Assembly: GCA_015179125.1 (NCBI GenBank)
Contig: WHVA01000372.1
Coordinates: forward strand, 52,344 to 116,343
Reading direction: 5' to 3'
DNA length: 64,000 bases
Source: Gautieria morchelliformis
Lineage: Eukaryota; Basidiomycota; Agaricomycetes; Gomphales; Gomphaceae
Positions 32,589 through 45,900 of the stretch are shown here, in pieces. The translations under genes were made by a program, and so were the position numbers. Below the pieces are notes generated by a model that was not told the DNA's origin, did no database searches, and was given only the letters and a program-made list of their open reading frames with translations. The first letter of the stretch is position 1; each line of letters begins with the position of its first letter.

Positions 32589-34830
32589 ATGGCCAAAGCA
32601 GGGTTTTTCCAGAATATTCACGTATACTGTACGCACAGCCCAAGCTTCCTCCGAAAATAGCTGAGCTCAGCTCTGCGCGTAGTTATTGCGTTTACTGCGT
32701 ACTGGGGGATTTTCCTCTTCGGTTATGATAGTATGTTTCAATCTGTACTCGCGTTCATGCCCTTATCGCGTGGCCTGCGCAGCTGGTATTGCCGGTGGAG
32801 TTGTCACACAGAAAATCTTCCAAAATGCATTCAATGTCAGCAAGAGCCAGGTAAACACCGTCAGTTCCAATGTAGTATCCGTGCTCCAGGCAGGCGCATT
32901 CTTCGGTGCCCTTGGCAGTGCACCCATCTCGTGTACGTCCACCCACTGACTATTGGTGATCGTGACATTCATTTTAACGGATGTTCATAGCGTGGCTTGG
33001 AAGAAGATGGTGTAACATAATCTTCTCTGTCGTTTTCGCTATTGGTGCCGTGAGTATTCCTCATATTTTGTTTTCTCTCGTTTTTAATTCTGCATCTCTT
33101 GCGTCAGATCTTGCAGACTGTAGCGGGTGGGTCGCGTGGCCTAGGCTACATTTATGCTGGGCGGGTCATCTCTGGCCTCGGAATTGGCGCCATATCGGCG
33201 GTAGCACCTGCATACGTCGCCGAATGCTCCCCCAAGGAGGTCCGTGGACGTATCACAGGAATGTTCCAGGTGCTGGTAGCTACCGGTGTGATGATCAGCT
33301 ACTTCGTCAACTGTACGTCTCCCTTTGGCTCCCATTTACACTAATCTGATGCAAGTGCTAGATGGCGTGAGCTTGCATGTCAAGTCTGGGCCTGGAATTT
33401 GGCGTATCCCGTTCGGTTTCCAGCTCGTCCCCGCTGGTATCATGTGCTTTGGCCTTCTATTCGCTACTGAGTCCCCTCGGTGGCTCGCGCAGAAGGGGCG
33501 TACCGTTGAAGCTCTGAATAACCTTGCTCGCCTGCGGCGGTTGCCGCCCGATCACGAGGATGTACGATTGGAGATGGCTGGTGAGCGGGACTTTGTTTGT
33601 CCTAGGCACTTGGACAAGGCTGACCCAACGATAGAAATCGAGGCTTCGATCGAGGAAGAACTCGCCGCAAGGCAGGGGCTTGGGCTGAAAGAGGCCTTCA
33701 TAGGGAAGGGTAATGGCATCCGCTTTGCTATTGCTTTTGGCATGTAAGTTATGGCGCTTAACTGTTCGCCTTTTCACTTAACCCCCTTCCCTCAGCTTTA
33801 CTCTGCAGCAGTGGTCTGGTCAGAACTCCGTCGGGTACTACGCGCCACAGATTTTCCAAGCAATTGGTTACTCTTCTACCTCTGCGTCACTTCTCGCATC
33901 GGGCGTGTACGGCGCCGTCAAGGTTGTCGCCACATTAATTTTCGTATATTTCCTCGTCGAGCGTGCCGGACGCAAGTGGTCATTGGTGCTTAGCGGTTCG
34001 TACCACCCACTTCCATTACCGTTCACCTCCCCCCTGAATGAACTTATATATATAATTAGGATTATGGATGGGCATTTTATTCTTCATGATTGGTGCTATA
34101 CTCAAAACTCACCCACCGATCGTCGGGCCTTCCGTCTCGAAACCCTCGCAGGCTATGGCGGGTCTGCTCTATATCTATGTTGTTGCATACTCGTGGGGTT
34201 GGGGACCTGTCCCGTGGATCTACTGCGCAGACATCTTCCCTAATCGCACCCGGCACTATGGCTTAGCATTTGCTAGTGCCGTCCAATGGTTCTGGAGTAA
34301 GTCTTTATATGCTGGTGTAGTTTCAATCCCCATCTCACTACTAATACAGACTTTGTGGTGTCAAAAGAGACACTGACAATTGAGACTAACCTCCAGTGGA
34401 AGTTCTTTATGATGTTTGCCACCATCAACGTGGGAGGCATGGCGGTATTCTCCTTGTTCCTTCCAGAGACCAAAGGCCGCAGTCTTGAAGAGGTACGTGT
34501 TGCGATGGCTTAGTCAGCCTACCACGTCGACTATCAGTGGTTATTTATGCACATTTGCTTTTCGTTAGATGGATGTCATCTTCGGCGCGGTGAGCCGTGA
34601 AGCACGGCTTGCAGACATCAACAAGGCCGTAAATGGTACGTCACCGCGACTCGGATCTCCAACTGATATTAATGTTCATCACAGCGCTGGGAGGTCACGA
34701 CGACGCAGCTACTAGTACCATTTCAAGCACTGGCGTCCACTCCCACCCACCCTCGGAAGAGAGAGTCAGGTCCTTCGACAAGCGCATCTTAGTTGATGAA
34801 CATACCGCACCGCCCGACGAAAAGGTATAA
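32589..34830 (+). CDS. MFS sugar transporter (quinate/hexose type)
   Basis: Twelve-helix proton-linked sugar or quinate permease of the plasma membrane. Exon 1 MAKAGFFQNIH joins, after a 41-base intron, to LSSALRVVIAFTAYWGIFL and GYD-TGIAGGVVTQKIF. Later exons give PISSWLGRRW, IYAGRVISGLGIGAISAVAP, AYVAECSPKEVRGRITG (second sugar-porter signature), ATESPRWLAQKGR, FTLQQWSGQNSVGYYAPQIF, WGWGPVPWIYCADIFPNRTR and FLPETKGRSLEEMD. About ten short introns, including one at 34487-34568 before MDVIFGAVSREARL. The stop is at 34828-34830. All signature motifs are present, so it looks functional. The QWSGQNSVGYY word is most like the quinate-type subgroup, but substrate cannot be read from sequence. Confidence 0.9.
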
Positions 34831-35363
34831 GGCGGACCCCTCGCATAACCTCATTCCCATGCCTATGGCATATTCACAGTCGTGTATTCCCCGCTCCATG
34901 TTATTTGCTATCCAGGTTGTACTCTATCAGCATTGCATTATATGCTATCTACATTCCCTTGCTTCTTTGTTGTGGCAGACTTCTCAGTTACCCCGTGTCC
35001 GCGTACCGCTCATCCAAATTCAACGTTCTTTATATTACTTAGTCTGGCCCTGTGTGAAGCGATGGTGGGTATGCGGAAGGAACAGCCATCGACCAGATCA
35101 CTTTCAGCCCTGCCACAAAATACTGCACATGGGCCACAGTGACTGTATTCTGATGTTTACTAGTGGTTCTGTATGTACTTACTGTATGTAATTAATATTG
35201 CCATGTTTACCTCAGTCTTCGTTACTTTTAGTGCCGCATACATGTAATTATATAATATTGCCCATGTCATGATTGCGGAGTTACTGCACTTGTATTACAT
35301 ACCAATGGCTCAATGAGGCTCAATGAGTAACGAGAGTGACGCTGCCACTGAATAAGTGTGCCA
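34831..35363. other. Intergenic between transporter and ATL gene
   Basis: Transporter 3' region and the upstream of the repair gene. No supported gene. Confidence 0.5.
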
Positions 35364-35934
35364 ATGGATAGTGCCCAATTTCACGCACTGGTAAGCTAAA
35401 AGTGGTTATTTCGGATGTCTGTTTATTTATAGCTATTCAGGTATACCATGTCGTACGCCAGATACCGTACGGCAAAGCTACGAGTTACGGTGGGTAATTG
35501 TGGGCTTGTAATCATACAACGTATACCAGCTAGTAACGCTACATCTTCTTTATAATGTGCGTGGGCAGGACATGTCGCGAAATTAATAGGGATGCCAAAG
35601 CACTCGCGGCATGTTGGCCAAGGTAACGTTCACATCTTCAATGTTCAATATGCATGATGTTTCTGACTGTGTGTGCTCTTGCGCATGGGGTCGCTGAACA
35701 CTATGACTTCTCGCTGTATCAGCCCTGAAATTTCTGGGCCCTGATTCCGATGTCCCGTGGCAGCGCGTAGTTTCCTCTACAGGAAAGATTTCTTCCCGTG
35801 GTCCGCTCACGGAGGCTGCAACCCGTCAGAGGCTGGCATTGGAGGCGGAGGGCGTAGAAGTGAGGGAGATGAAGGTCTCCTGGGGTGAGTACGGGTGGTT
35901 TCCCGAGAGTGTCGATTTGGAAGTGGAAGAATAA
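35364..35934 (+). CDS. Alkyltransferase-like (ATL) DNA repair protein
   Basis: Binds O6-alkylguanine in DNA without transferring the alkyl group and hands the lesion to nucleotide excision repair, as known for Atl1 proteins. Four exons: 35364-35390, 35441-35489, 35569-35622 and 35723-35934, 113 codons, the usual ATL size. Protein starts MDSAQFHALVYHVVRQIPYG, then SYGHVAKLIGMPKHSRHVGQ (DNA-binding helix with RH/RHVG), then VPWQRVVSSTGKISSRGP. The cysteine of the alkyltransferase PCHRV motif is tryptophan here (PWQRV), as in ATL proteins. The C-terminus EYGWFPESVD is also typical. No defect seen. The start is the first ATG in frame; an earlier ATG at 35326 leads only to a short frame. Confidence 0.87.
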
Positions 35935-38900
35935 TACCTTGTCTGGGAAATGCGTGTACTTCTGAGACAGCACGCAGATCGACTCGCTCGGGTGGGTTTT
36001 CTGAATGTAATGGAACACGGTGCTTCTGATGCGCCTCCACTTACGGTAAGTTTAGAGGAGCAACTAAGTTGTAAAAGCGATCCGCTCAGCGTAGGATGGA
36101 ACACCTGCCAATACATCACGCTGGGTTGAACCACCCGAAAATCAGCTACCTGTGAATTTATCAGTTCTCGATATCATCAGTCCGGCCCCTTGCTAGCTTG
36201 GACGAACTTCCTCAGCACCGTGCCCGTAACTAATTGCCATGCATCAATTTATTGGCATGTATTCTTCACTCGTTTTGAACCGTATCTAGGCCCTATATAT
36301 CAGCTGTATTAAGCGGTATCTGCGTCCTAAAGGGTATCTTGCGTATCTGCGGTGTTTCGTACCCGTCTGGTGTTTACTGTAAACGTTCGCTTTCCAACTG
36401 CAGCAGCTCTCCCATTCACGACGCCACAGCGATGACACAGCGGCAGACTGAAGCAGAAGCACAAGGACCGACTCAGGACAGCTATCCAGTATGCATCGGT
36501 GAGAGCCCAGGGCAACGGCTGTGTTGCTGATGTTTTTGACCTTTCGAAATGTGTCCATAGTACTACCTATCATTAGCTCAAAGCTCACCTGACCGGAATA
36601 TACTGTAAGCTTCAGAGGGCCTCGAAGTCAAGTCAGTTGTAGTCGATTAGCAAAGAATCACGAACGTACGTCCATGATCCAGCCTGGGAGCTCGCAACAT
36701 TTGCATAAACAGGGCCACAGTCGAAGTAACGAGCAGCCGATGGCCTCTGAGCAACGTGATTCAAATACGCGGCGCTTCCTCATCCAGCTTCCACTCGGGG
36801 ACAGGCCAGACTCGGTCTAGCCACAATTACCATCGGGTTCAACGAGTCGCCAATTTGACCAATACTGAATAACCAGGAAATCAGTCCGGTGAGAATGCTG
36901 AGGTGGTCGTTCTAAGCTGATGGGAAACGTTACGGTTTAGAGTATGTCGCGGAGAACGGGAGGAGCAAGTCTTACTGTGAAGGGTGCATAGTAGAGGCCC
37001 AGGCTGTCCGTGCTTGACCTTGAACTAATCGTTGACCAATGCTAATGAATTGAGCTCGCCTATGTGTAATCAACGAAATGTGGTACCAACGCCGACGCCG
37101 ACGCCGGTAGTGATTTAGCCGAAAGAAATTTTTTTCCAGACGTAGCACTGAGGTCGTGCTCGCCCCGTGGTGTGTTCCCGCTGCGTATCTAGTCTGCAAT
37201 TTTTTTCTTCTCAATATTGTCGTCGAAAATGCTTAACAGTCCGGCGTGCTAGGGTCAACGTTTTTATTACCTTCCTTTATGTGCTCGTCTTCCGTGCGTA
37301 TGGATGGCTATCCCAGTAAGCGGCGAACATTTCAACTGAGAGCCCTTTATTACACATGGTTGGTCCAGAATCCTCACCAAGGCAGCTGCTGAAGATGTCG
37401 CGTAAGCATAAGAGTCTACATCGAAGTGATCCGAAGGTGCTGTTCAAATTTTAAGGCAGATCATCAGGGTTGAGGCACAGCCGATGAAACTGGAGTCTTA
37501 AGCCTGACATGCTGGCAGGGTTCATCCCTTACTTGGCAGACGGCTGACCGGTCGTACTGGTATGAAAAGGATCAGTTTGCGATATTCTAAGTTGTCCACC
37601 GAAAAGAAATAGAGAAAAGAATGGAGCTTACTCAGGAGCACCATGAGCAATATGCGTCCAAAGTACAATCCTGCGAGTTCGCGAATAAATATAATACCCG
37701 ACAAGTTTGATGGGGGGCATCGGGGGTGTTTAACATATACTAGGCGGTCACCGGCCGCGTACGAGTGGAATATTAATCCTGAAGCACCATGTGATTGGCC
37801 CGAGCGGTGGCTAAATTTTTCTGTCGTATTGTGTATATCAGAGCCCAGATTCACGAGAAACGGTCAGCTATTTCTGATTGAATTAAGAAGCCTTTGTGTA
37901 CCTACGGTATTCTACTAATCTGGCTGTGCTTGGTATAAGCACGCTGTACTGGTAAGGAGCACGAGGTACTTGAGGCACTGCAAGTCACTATTGGTTTAGC
38001 GTTTCACGAAGGTTGAGGATCGGCGAGCTATCTGCGGCCAATTAAGTGCTAGTGCGTGCTTTATTCGAGATCAAGAAAAGCTGAGCGGTCCCGCTGATCA
38101 GCGTTGATAGAGCCCGAGGTCGCCAGCAAAGATTACCCGGCATCGATGGCTTCGAGGGTCAGAGTAAAGTGAAAAGGCGTCTCTAGAATATAGAAGGTGG
38201 CCTACGAGATGCATGACTGTGCATGTCTAAGAACATTCCGCCGAAACTTCTTCGCCACACCCGGGGTTTGGAAGCGTCAAGCACTAAAAAACGTGGTCAG
38301 CAGCTCGAGAGAAGCGCGGTTGTATATCACAGTTCCACATGCCGGAGCAGTCTCTGGGCGTTGAGCTGTGCCACAAATTAAGACACGTGAGTAAGATCAG
38401 GTGAGATGTTCATGTTAAACTAGGTGTGTCATCAGCGCTACTACTATAGATAATCAGATCAGGCCAAAGGAAGCAATAGCCGACAATAGCCGACACACCT
38501 TTATGTACTCTAAAGCTCAGTACCTACCCATCCCCATCACAGGAAATTTGAATTATCAGGGATTGTGTCGACGCGGCATATCGGCGCGGAGATATATCAC
38601 TGTAAGGGAGCGAGCCCCCCCGATTGAATCTGGGCACGATAGACTGTTCTCGGATTTGGAGTGCTGTCTATGTCCCAGTAGGTATCACAACGCGGGGTAT
38701 ATTTGGAGGCGCAGACGCGCCTTGGAGAACGCCTCGAGGAGGCCATGAGTGGAGGTCGAGGGTGAAAAGCTCTAAGTGCTGACCCGATGGCCATGGATGA
38801 GAAGCGCAGGCGTATATTTATCCAGGGCAGGAAAAATATGATGTAGACGCGTATAGTCGCCTGTGGTTGCCACGCTTGTCGCGTGCAGATGACTAAGAAA

Positions 38901-39628
38901 GTCTCACGCCATCTGGTTGAAACAAACTTACGCCAGCGCATCGCAGGTAGGGCCATGTTTGAGTAAAATAAGGTGAGCCGACTCGCCAAATCGCTAATCC
39001 ATCCCTTTCTCTTTTCTGTTGTTTAGCGACAATTTGACTCTGTAGGCGCACCACAAGGGGGTCTCACGCCGTAGCGGCCGCTGACAGGTCACTGGGTAAA
39101 AATGTAATGTGTCGTTCCAGTCGAAGCTTTGCCACGCCACAAGGCTTGGAACCCTCCAGATTCGATTCTTGCCTGCCTTGAGGCTTCGCATGCGTATTCC
39201 ATTCTAAGCTTGATACTGCCTGATACTACTGGTTTCGACTGTACTCTTTGCTTACAACGACACATCAAGCTATGCTGTAAACTTTGCGGATCGTCTTGGC
39301 TATCTGCGTCGATACGTCACGAATTCATATCAAGGGCGCCAGCCATGCGAGGCCCTTCATCTATAGCAAAGTGTCCAAAAGATCGTCCCCTGTTTTTCTG
39401 GCGCTCTCGCCCACGCTCACTTGAGAAGCATACATGTCGCTTCTCTCAGGGCGGCCATCGGCCCAGCTCCCTACGGCTTATCATAAGCTTAAGTACAACT
39501 CCCCTCGTTTAGCCTGCTCGGATCCCCCCGTTGCTCTCTCAGGAGTCCCTTTCAGCTCCCCGTTGTTCTTTTGTTTCATCACCAGCGAGTACCGCCCGTT
39601 GTTCTCGTCCAGCACCCCGGATTGGATC
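35935..39628. other. Long intergenic stretch, no supported gene
   Basis: Open frames on both strands are short, stop-ridden and carry no family motif I recognise. The right end (about 39500-39628) is pyrimidine-rich and is likely the promoter and 5' UTR of the HMG-box gene. Confidence 0.45.
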
Positions 39629-42600
39629 ATGTCAGCGCGTACCTTTACTGAGCTCCTCAAAGGCGACCAATTCAGCGGGATGCAACTCTGCGCGTCCGGA
39701 GGTGAGCGACCTCCCATTAATATTGTCGCCTTGTCCTCTATTGCTTCCCTCACCCACATTGTTCCCTCCCTTGTATTGTCTCTTGTCTGTTTCGTTTCCT
39801 TGCTCTGCGCTATTGTCAGCCTCGTACGCCACACTAATCAAAATAATACTCTAACGTCGCAGGCGACGGCAAAATGACAGCACACATCATGGACTCTGCC
39901 GTCCCCGCTGCCGCATCTCCTGCTGAGTACAGGTTTCCTCCGTCGAGCTCTCCACCGGTCTCCGGCAGTGGCGACTGCGTTTCCCCTACCTCCTCCCATT
40001 CTGGCTCTCGCTCTGCGTCCCCTCCTGCGCCCCCCTCCTCCCCTCCTTCCCCACCAGACACACTCGCTAGCGGGACTGTCTCGATCTCCCTACCCCCGCC
40101 AGCACCAGTTACGGCGGAGGTTGAGCTAGTGCATCCCACCCCCACACCGGCAACACCTCCCCTCCCGCCTTACCACCCGCTTCCGCCACTCTCCCCGCTC
40201 TCTATACTGTCTACGCTCGACAACATCGCTTCCGCCGCACCAAAGAAGAAGTCTCACGCCAAAAAACAGCCTGCGGGACATATTCCCCGCCCGAGAAATG
40301 CGTTCATTCTCTTCCGGTGCTTGTTTGTGAGTCAGCAGGCTGTCCCAGCGAGTGTCGAGAAGGACCATCGCAACATCAGTCGCATTGCAGGGAGGGTATG
40401 GAAGTCTATGAGGTGCGTTCGCTATACCTCGCTTCAGTCAATGTTTCCATCCCCACACCTCCACATTTGCTTCCGGTGTGCGCGTCTATCCATTCGGCAC
40501 ATCGGCACCGGAGATGAATGAGGAGCTCCGCAGCGCCGATTGTCACGTGTACTTGCGCGCGTCTTCTTTTTTTCTAAAGACCGACACCCGTTTCGGCGAC
40601 TGGCTCTTGCCTCTTCTGGTGTTGCCTTTATTCCAATGCTAGGCTCCGCTAACCCTGCCCCAAATTCTTGCTTCGCTGCTGTATTCTTCATTCCTACTCC
40701 CATTGGTTCATCTTCTCATCTTTTCCCCTTCATATTGTGCCGTACCCGTGACCTTCGTGCGTACTGACTATTACTTCTTATCTCTACAGCGAAGACGAGC
40801 GCGATCCCTGGATCAAGGCTGCTGAACTTGAGAAAACGCGGCATGAGCAACGCTGGCCCGGTTATCGCTATAACCCGGTGCAGACGCAGGCAGCCACCGT
40901 TAGACGCCTAGGTGTGGCCGGTGGACGGACACTCAGCCACGGTCTTGCATCAGGTTCAGGGTGCGATGATAGACGGGGACGTTCTACGACATCCAGGGCT
41001 GGCGCTGGCTCGAGGATGAAGTGTGAGGATGACGACTCGGTGCGATTTGCCTCACCTTTTACATCGGAACCGCATCCACAGCTACACCTGCATCCTCCTC
41101 TGGCGAGAGTTGCGTCTGTGCCTCCCCCATCCTCGCGCCCTCAGGGGATGTTTGACCAATGGAGGGGTGGCGACCTCGACGCGCATGATGCTGATGGAGA
41201 CGCGGAGATGATGCCGCCCACGCCTCATGAGCCCGCGTCGTTTGCCATGCCTGCACCCGCAACGCCCACCCCAATGAGCCATTTTGCGCGGCTCCCTGCG
41301 TCAGGCACAGGCTCAAGTTCTTTCATGTACGACAACTTCTTTCCGCCGGCTTCTCCCCCACCGCCTCCTCCGATGTCGCTCCGCCTCGCGGCGCGCCGCT
41401 CGTCCAGCTGTCCCCCGCTCCCTCCTCCCGGGATGTTCGCGTTTCCATTCGGCAACCCCAGCCCGTGGGCTTCGATGGCGACCTCGTTCTCGAACGCGTA
41501 TGCAGACCTAGATGCAGAGATGTACCAGTCGCCATCAGATCACGAATCCCCTTCGCCGCTGCCGTTCAGGAACCCATTCTCGTCGACCGCGTTGAGAAAT
41601 CCGTTCCCGTCGTCGTCGAGGTCAACGCAAACGTCTCGACCCTCGTCCCCGCCGGCGTTCACGAATCCCTTTCCATCATCCTCTCCGTTTGCCTTCGCAT
41701 TCCCCGGCTTTGCTGCAGGTGATGTGCATGCCAGGGAAGAAGTTCTTGGGGAGCATCGTCCTCTCCCGACTCAGGATGACCACCGGCCGCTCACAGCGCC
41801 CTATGAACATCGCCCGCTTACCGCTCCCGATCACCATTTCTTGGCTCCGCGGCACATGCATATGCACATGGATGCGTCGTCGCGACTCATGCACCGGCGA
41901 GGTTCTAGTCTCGACCGTGCGATCGCGAGCTCGAGCATCGCGGGCGCGTTTGGAGGGCCCTCGCGATCAAATCTGGGGGTCGGTTATGGATATGGCCATG
42001 GGCTTGGATTAGCTGGCCAGCATGGTGCTGAGGAACCACATCATCATCAGCACAGCGAACCCAAAGAGCTTCGGTTCGCCGCTGACTTCAATGCACAGGT
42101 ATGTCCGATCTCACCGTAAATTATCCCGTGCGCCTGTGATATTAACTTCCGCCCTTTGTCAGGATCGCTCCTTTCCCCGCAATGGACTTGCAAAGGTGGC
42201 GAGTGCCGCATCGCTCGGCTCCTCCGATACGGGAACGCCTGCTTTGTCCCCATCACCCCCTTCGTCATTCGAGGGAGCCTTCGAGACACAGGCTAGACCT
42301 CAGATACTCCCGCAGACGCAGATGGTCCGTCATCAGCAGGACAACATCAGCGGTAGTGCTCAAATGACGGGAGACGAGGGAGAGTGCTCGGACATGGATA
42401 ATGTCATTTCGGTCTCTGGAGCGCCAGAGTCCTTTAACTCACCCCCCTCCCCCACTGAGCCTTACACAATCCCAGGTCGTAAAGTTTCCGCACGCCTTTT
42501 CGGGAGCCAAGGAGCGCGCCTCGGGTTCGATCTCGACTTGGACGTCCCGCTCTCCCTTGATGTCTCCTTTGCTACTTCAACCAAGCATGATGAGGCTACC

Positions 42601-42975
42601 ACGGCGTCGGGGCCTCCGTACATGTCCGCCAGCGCTTCGACGTCCTACTCATCTATCAACACGTCGACTTCCTATTCATCTATCAGTGCATCTCCCTCGT
42701 TCTCGTCCGTAGGCGCGTCGACGCCCTACACCACGAGCTCGACGCCCGACCCCCATATTATAAATGCCTCATGCAACTCCGACGCAGAAGGAGAGTCGGA
42801 CTCACCCTCCTTCCCGTACACACCCGCTAGCCCCGGCCCATTTTCATACACGCAGGCTATGCTGGACATGGGCGTCGGCACAGACGAGTTCAAGTTCCGT
42901 GCACACACGCCAGCCCTGCCGCAGATTCAGACTCACGACCGACCTGTCTCACCCCCGCGCTCATCGCAATGCTAA
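39629..42975 (+). CDS. HMG-box transcription factor (fungal mating/Ste11-like class)
   Basis: Nuclear sequence-specific DNA-binding protein. Exons: 39629-39701 (MSARTFTELLKGDQFSGMQL), 39863-40412, 40790-42098, 42163-42975. The N-terminus is Pro/Ser-rich. The HMG box spans about residues 160-235: HIPRPRNAFILFR, VEKDHRNISRIAGRVWKSM, then after a 377-base intron SEDERDPWIKAAELEKTRHE and QRWPGYRYNPVQ. The long C-terminal part is low-complexity (Pro/Ser/His-rich) with no other domain. The protein is about 900 residues, large for the class but like many agaricomycete HMG regulators. A downstream ATG at 39875 could serve if exon 1 is untranslated. Whether it acts in mating or development cannot be told here. 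Confidence 0.88.
40413..40789 (+). other. Unusually long intron inside the HMG box
   Basis: GTGCGT at 40413 and TCTACAG at 40789 join WKSM to SEDERDPW with the frame kept. At 377 bases it is several times longer than the other introns in this window. I see no alternative exon within it that would extend the box. Confidence 0.7.
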
Positions 42976-45900
42976 TTATACGGCTACTCCCCCCCACAGT
43001 CCTTCCGTGCCCGCCCCCGAACCTTACGTGTCTTCCAGTTATCCAGTAACTCTCTCAGACATACACTCCTTCGCTGATACGGCTGACATAAACTATACAT
43101 ATACGCCATCGCGTCCCCGTTCCTGTAACGTTGTTTTATACTTTTGTATTTTCTTACCTCGGGATCAGCACCTGTATATTTCTATATTTCTTTGTTTTGG
43201 TTACCGTCTATACAAATCGCTGTGACTTTCGTCGCAGGCTACATAGCGTACTGGGATTAAATAGAGGCTTACCCAGTCTATGCTCGGACGTTATGAGTAA
43301 AGCGGCTTCCAATGATCCGGGTTCCTCAAGCGCATATACGTCCGACACGACGTGTTTACTGCCTTACTGACCCTGGGGCTGTATAAGACTGGGATCATAT
43401 ACTCTCTATGTAGCACGTAATGTTGGGTGAGTTTTCAAGCTTGGCCACAATTAGGAATGTCATGAAACAAGATCGACTGTTATACTATATATGCTCGGAA
43501 GGACTCACTCCACGTTGCAACCACGCCCGTCCTGTCATATATATGTGTGTTTCTATGACCACTGTTGATTTAGCGGGAGAAGCACGCCATACATCCATAA
43601 CTGCCATTTAATCCCATCGACAGCTCTGAAGAGCACTTTTGACAGACGAGTCGACATCTGCGCAGACCCGATGCGGAACTAGTACCGGTACTCCATGCAT
43701 TCTCTAAGGCAATATTTGATGATCTCAAATTTGACACTACAGTAGTAGGAGCCGGGTCGCCACCGGGATCTCCATATGACCTAGAGTTCAGCGTGTGTTG
43801 AGAAACCTACAGCTGTCGCCGAGAGTGTCCGATTTCAACTAGCGCCGCTTGACTAGACTAGTACTCCATTATTTTACAAATTAGAACGCAACTTCGTAAA
43901 AAAAATTAATACGGTACGGTTAATGTACTGTACCTTCTTCACGTGAACACCTCTCTGCAGGGAGGATACAAGATGAATGGCGCCCTGTTCAATGGTCAGC
44001 CTGGGGCCAAAATGCGGAGCGTGACAATAATAGTAACGCTCGCGCGGTTTGCGTTCACGTCTGTAAGCAGCAGCGTCTTGCAACTGCTCGAGACAAAGAA
44101 TGCTGACATTGGTCCCTGTAGCACCTAGGCCGTATCCTCAGCTTTTGGTTGGCTAGCAAAGCTATGCTGCAGTATAACCACCCGGGACGCAGCAATATCC
44201 GAACATTTTCCCAGAAAATCCTACAGGACCACGCAAATAGAAGGTTCTCCCTTGGTAAATGCATATGCCGAATCAGAAACATCCTGTATCCTGGTCATCA
44301 AAAACCGAAGAAGACTGCTTTCGGCAGTCCTCAACTCCCGCCATTGTACCTGGAAGATGTTGCCGCCCGGCTATTCAGTCTTCACGGTGCAATAAGTTAC
44401 GCATTCCGTCGCAGTGCCTTGATCTGCTCGCACGGCACAGATGACATTCGCTGCCACGCCCAGGTTAGGTTGCTTTGGTAAGTGACACTGACCCGATAGA
44501 TTGGACGTCTATCTTCAGCTGTGGGAACTCTCTACTTTCTAAGGTCTCTCAGCAATAAGTAGGCCAGAGCGTCAATCTTCCCCCCCCACTTGTTGAGCCT
44601 CTAAACTGATCCTGGTTAATGATGCAAATGCACGTGGGTCACTGCTTCGTTCAGTTTCGACACGCGCACTGGCCTGATTTGACGCGGTTCTCCATGGATG
44701 GAAACGTATGGCTGTCTCACCATGGAGATGTGGAGGTAGCATTGTCTCCGAATTAACAACATCCCAACCTTGGCTGTTGGCAGCTAATAGCTTATGAGCT
44801 CCATTCACGATACCTCGACGTCAAACTGCGACCTATCTCGTGAATCTTGAAAGCGTGCTCAGGCCCCTTTGAGGGTCCCCTTCCTCGTGACGGCTAGGCC
44901 CTTACCAGTCACCTCTCATCATGTGGAAGCAGTATGACCCCAGTTCAGATAGCCTCTTCTTCGAATCTGAGGCACTTGGTAAATCTAATCTGATTATGGT
45001 TCCCCTGTTTTGAGGTCTCCGATGTGGCTTAGCGTGTCCGACAGCCTACCCGTCGCGCTAGATCCGAGGTATCGAAAGAGGTGCTTTGCCTTATCTACGG
45101 TCACTCGGCAACTTGTTCATTTCCCTGCACCCCAAGCTCGCAATGTCTGGTTAATCTCCATCCAGGAAACATAAACTGTCTTCGCGAACCCTTATGTCTT
45201 CTCAAGCCGATCTCTGACGTCAATATATTGTTACCTCCAGCCCGCGGTGTCTTGGTATGTCTGGAGACCGTCCGGGAACTTATGCCGGCGGCGCTCCCGC
45301 AAATGGAATGAATCAGATTATACACGGAACATCCGGATTGAATGCATGCTGTTCTCCTATGTACCTCGCTGAGTTGATAACACTCAGGTCTACGACTCAC
45401 TTGATGCCTACCGCTGATTACTGCCTAACCTCAGGGCATCTGAATTCACGGCCGAGGCTACGATACATCCGTACTTCATGAACACACGGGCCCCTGTGGA
45501 TTGGACAAAAGGGGTAGGTATTACGGCTGTCAGTTCACAAAGAATCCCCTTGAGCCTAGTCTTGAGGAGTATAATCATATATTCATATATTCATTGGCAT
45601 CAACCTGTGATACAGTTATGAGGGTAAAGATACAAGTTTGCTGATATTTTTGTCCTAATTCCTTATTTGTTTCCACCCTTTACAGAGTTCAGATAGTGAC
45701 AGTGATTGTGTCTGCCCCATATACACTGAATACTATAGCTTTGCGCAGGAGTTCAGAACCATGCGACGCCAGCTCTGGTTCTGATAAGATAATGCTCCAA
45801 AAAAACCTGTGGAGTGACATCATTGATGGAGTCCCTCACGACCCTAGACATTTTATGTTTATTACAGCTTTGGGGCTTATAGATACACGTGATTTTAGCA

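Noticed and set aside
36286-38989. Several 60-130 codon frames on both strands
   Set aside because: No family resemblance and no consistent splice signals; treated as chance.
41059-41535. Several long minus-strand frames across the HMG-box gene
   Set aside because: Antisense to a GC-rich, Pro/Ser-rich exon, which leaves long open shadows by composition.
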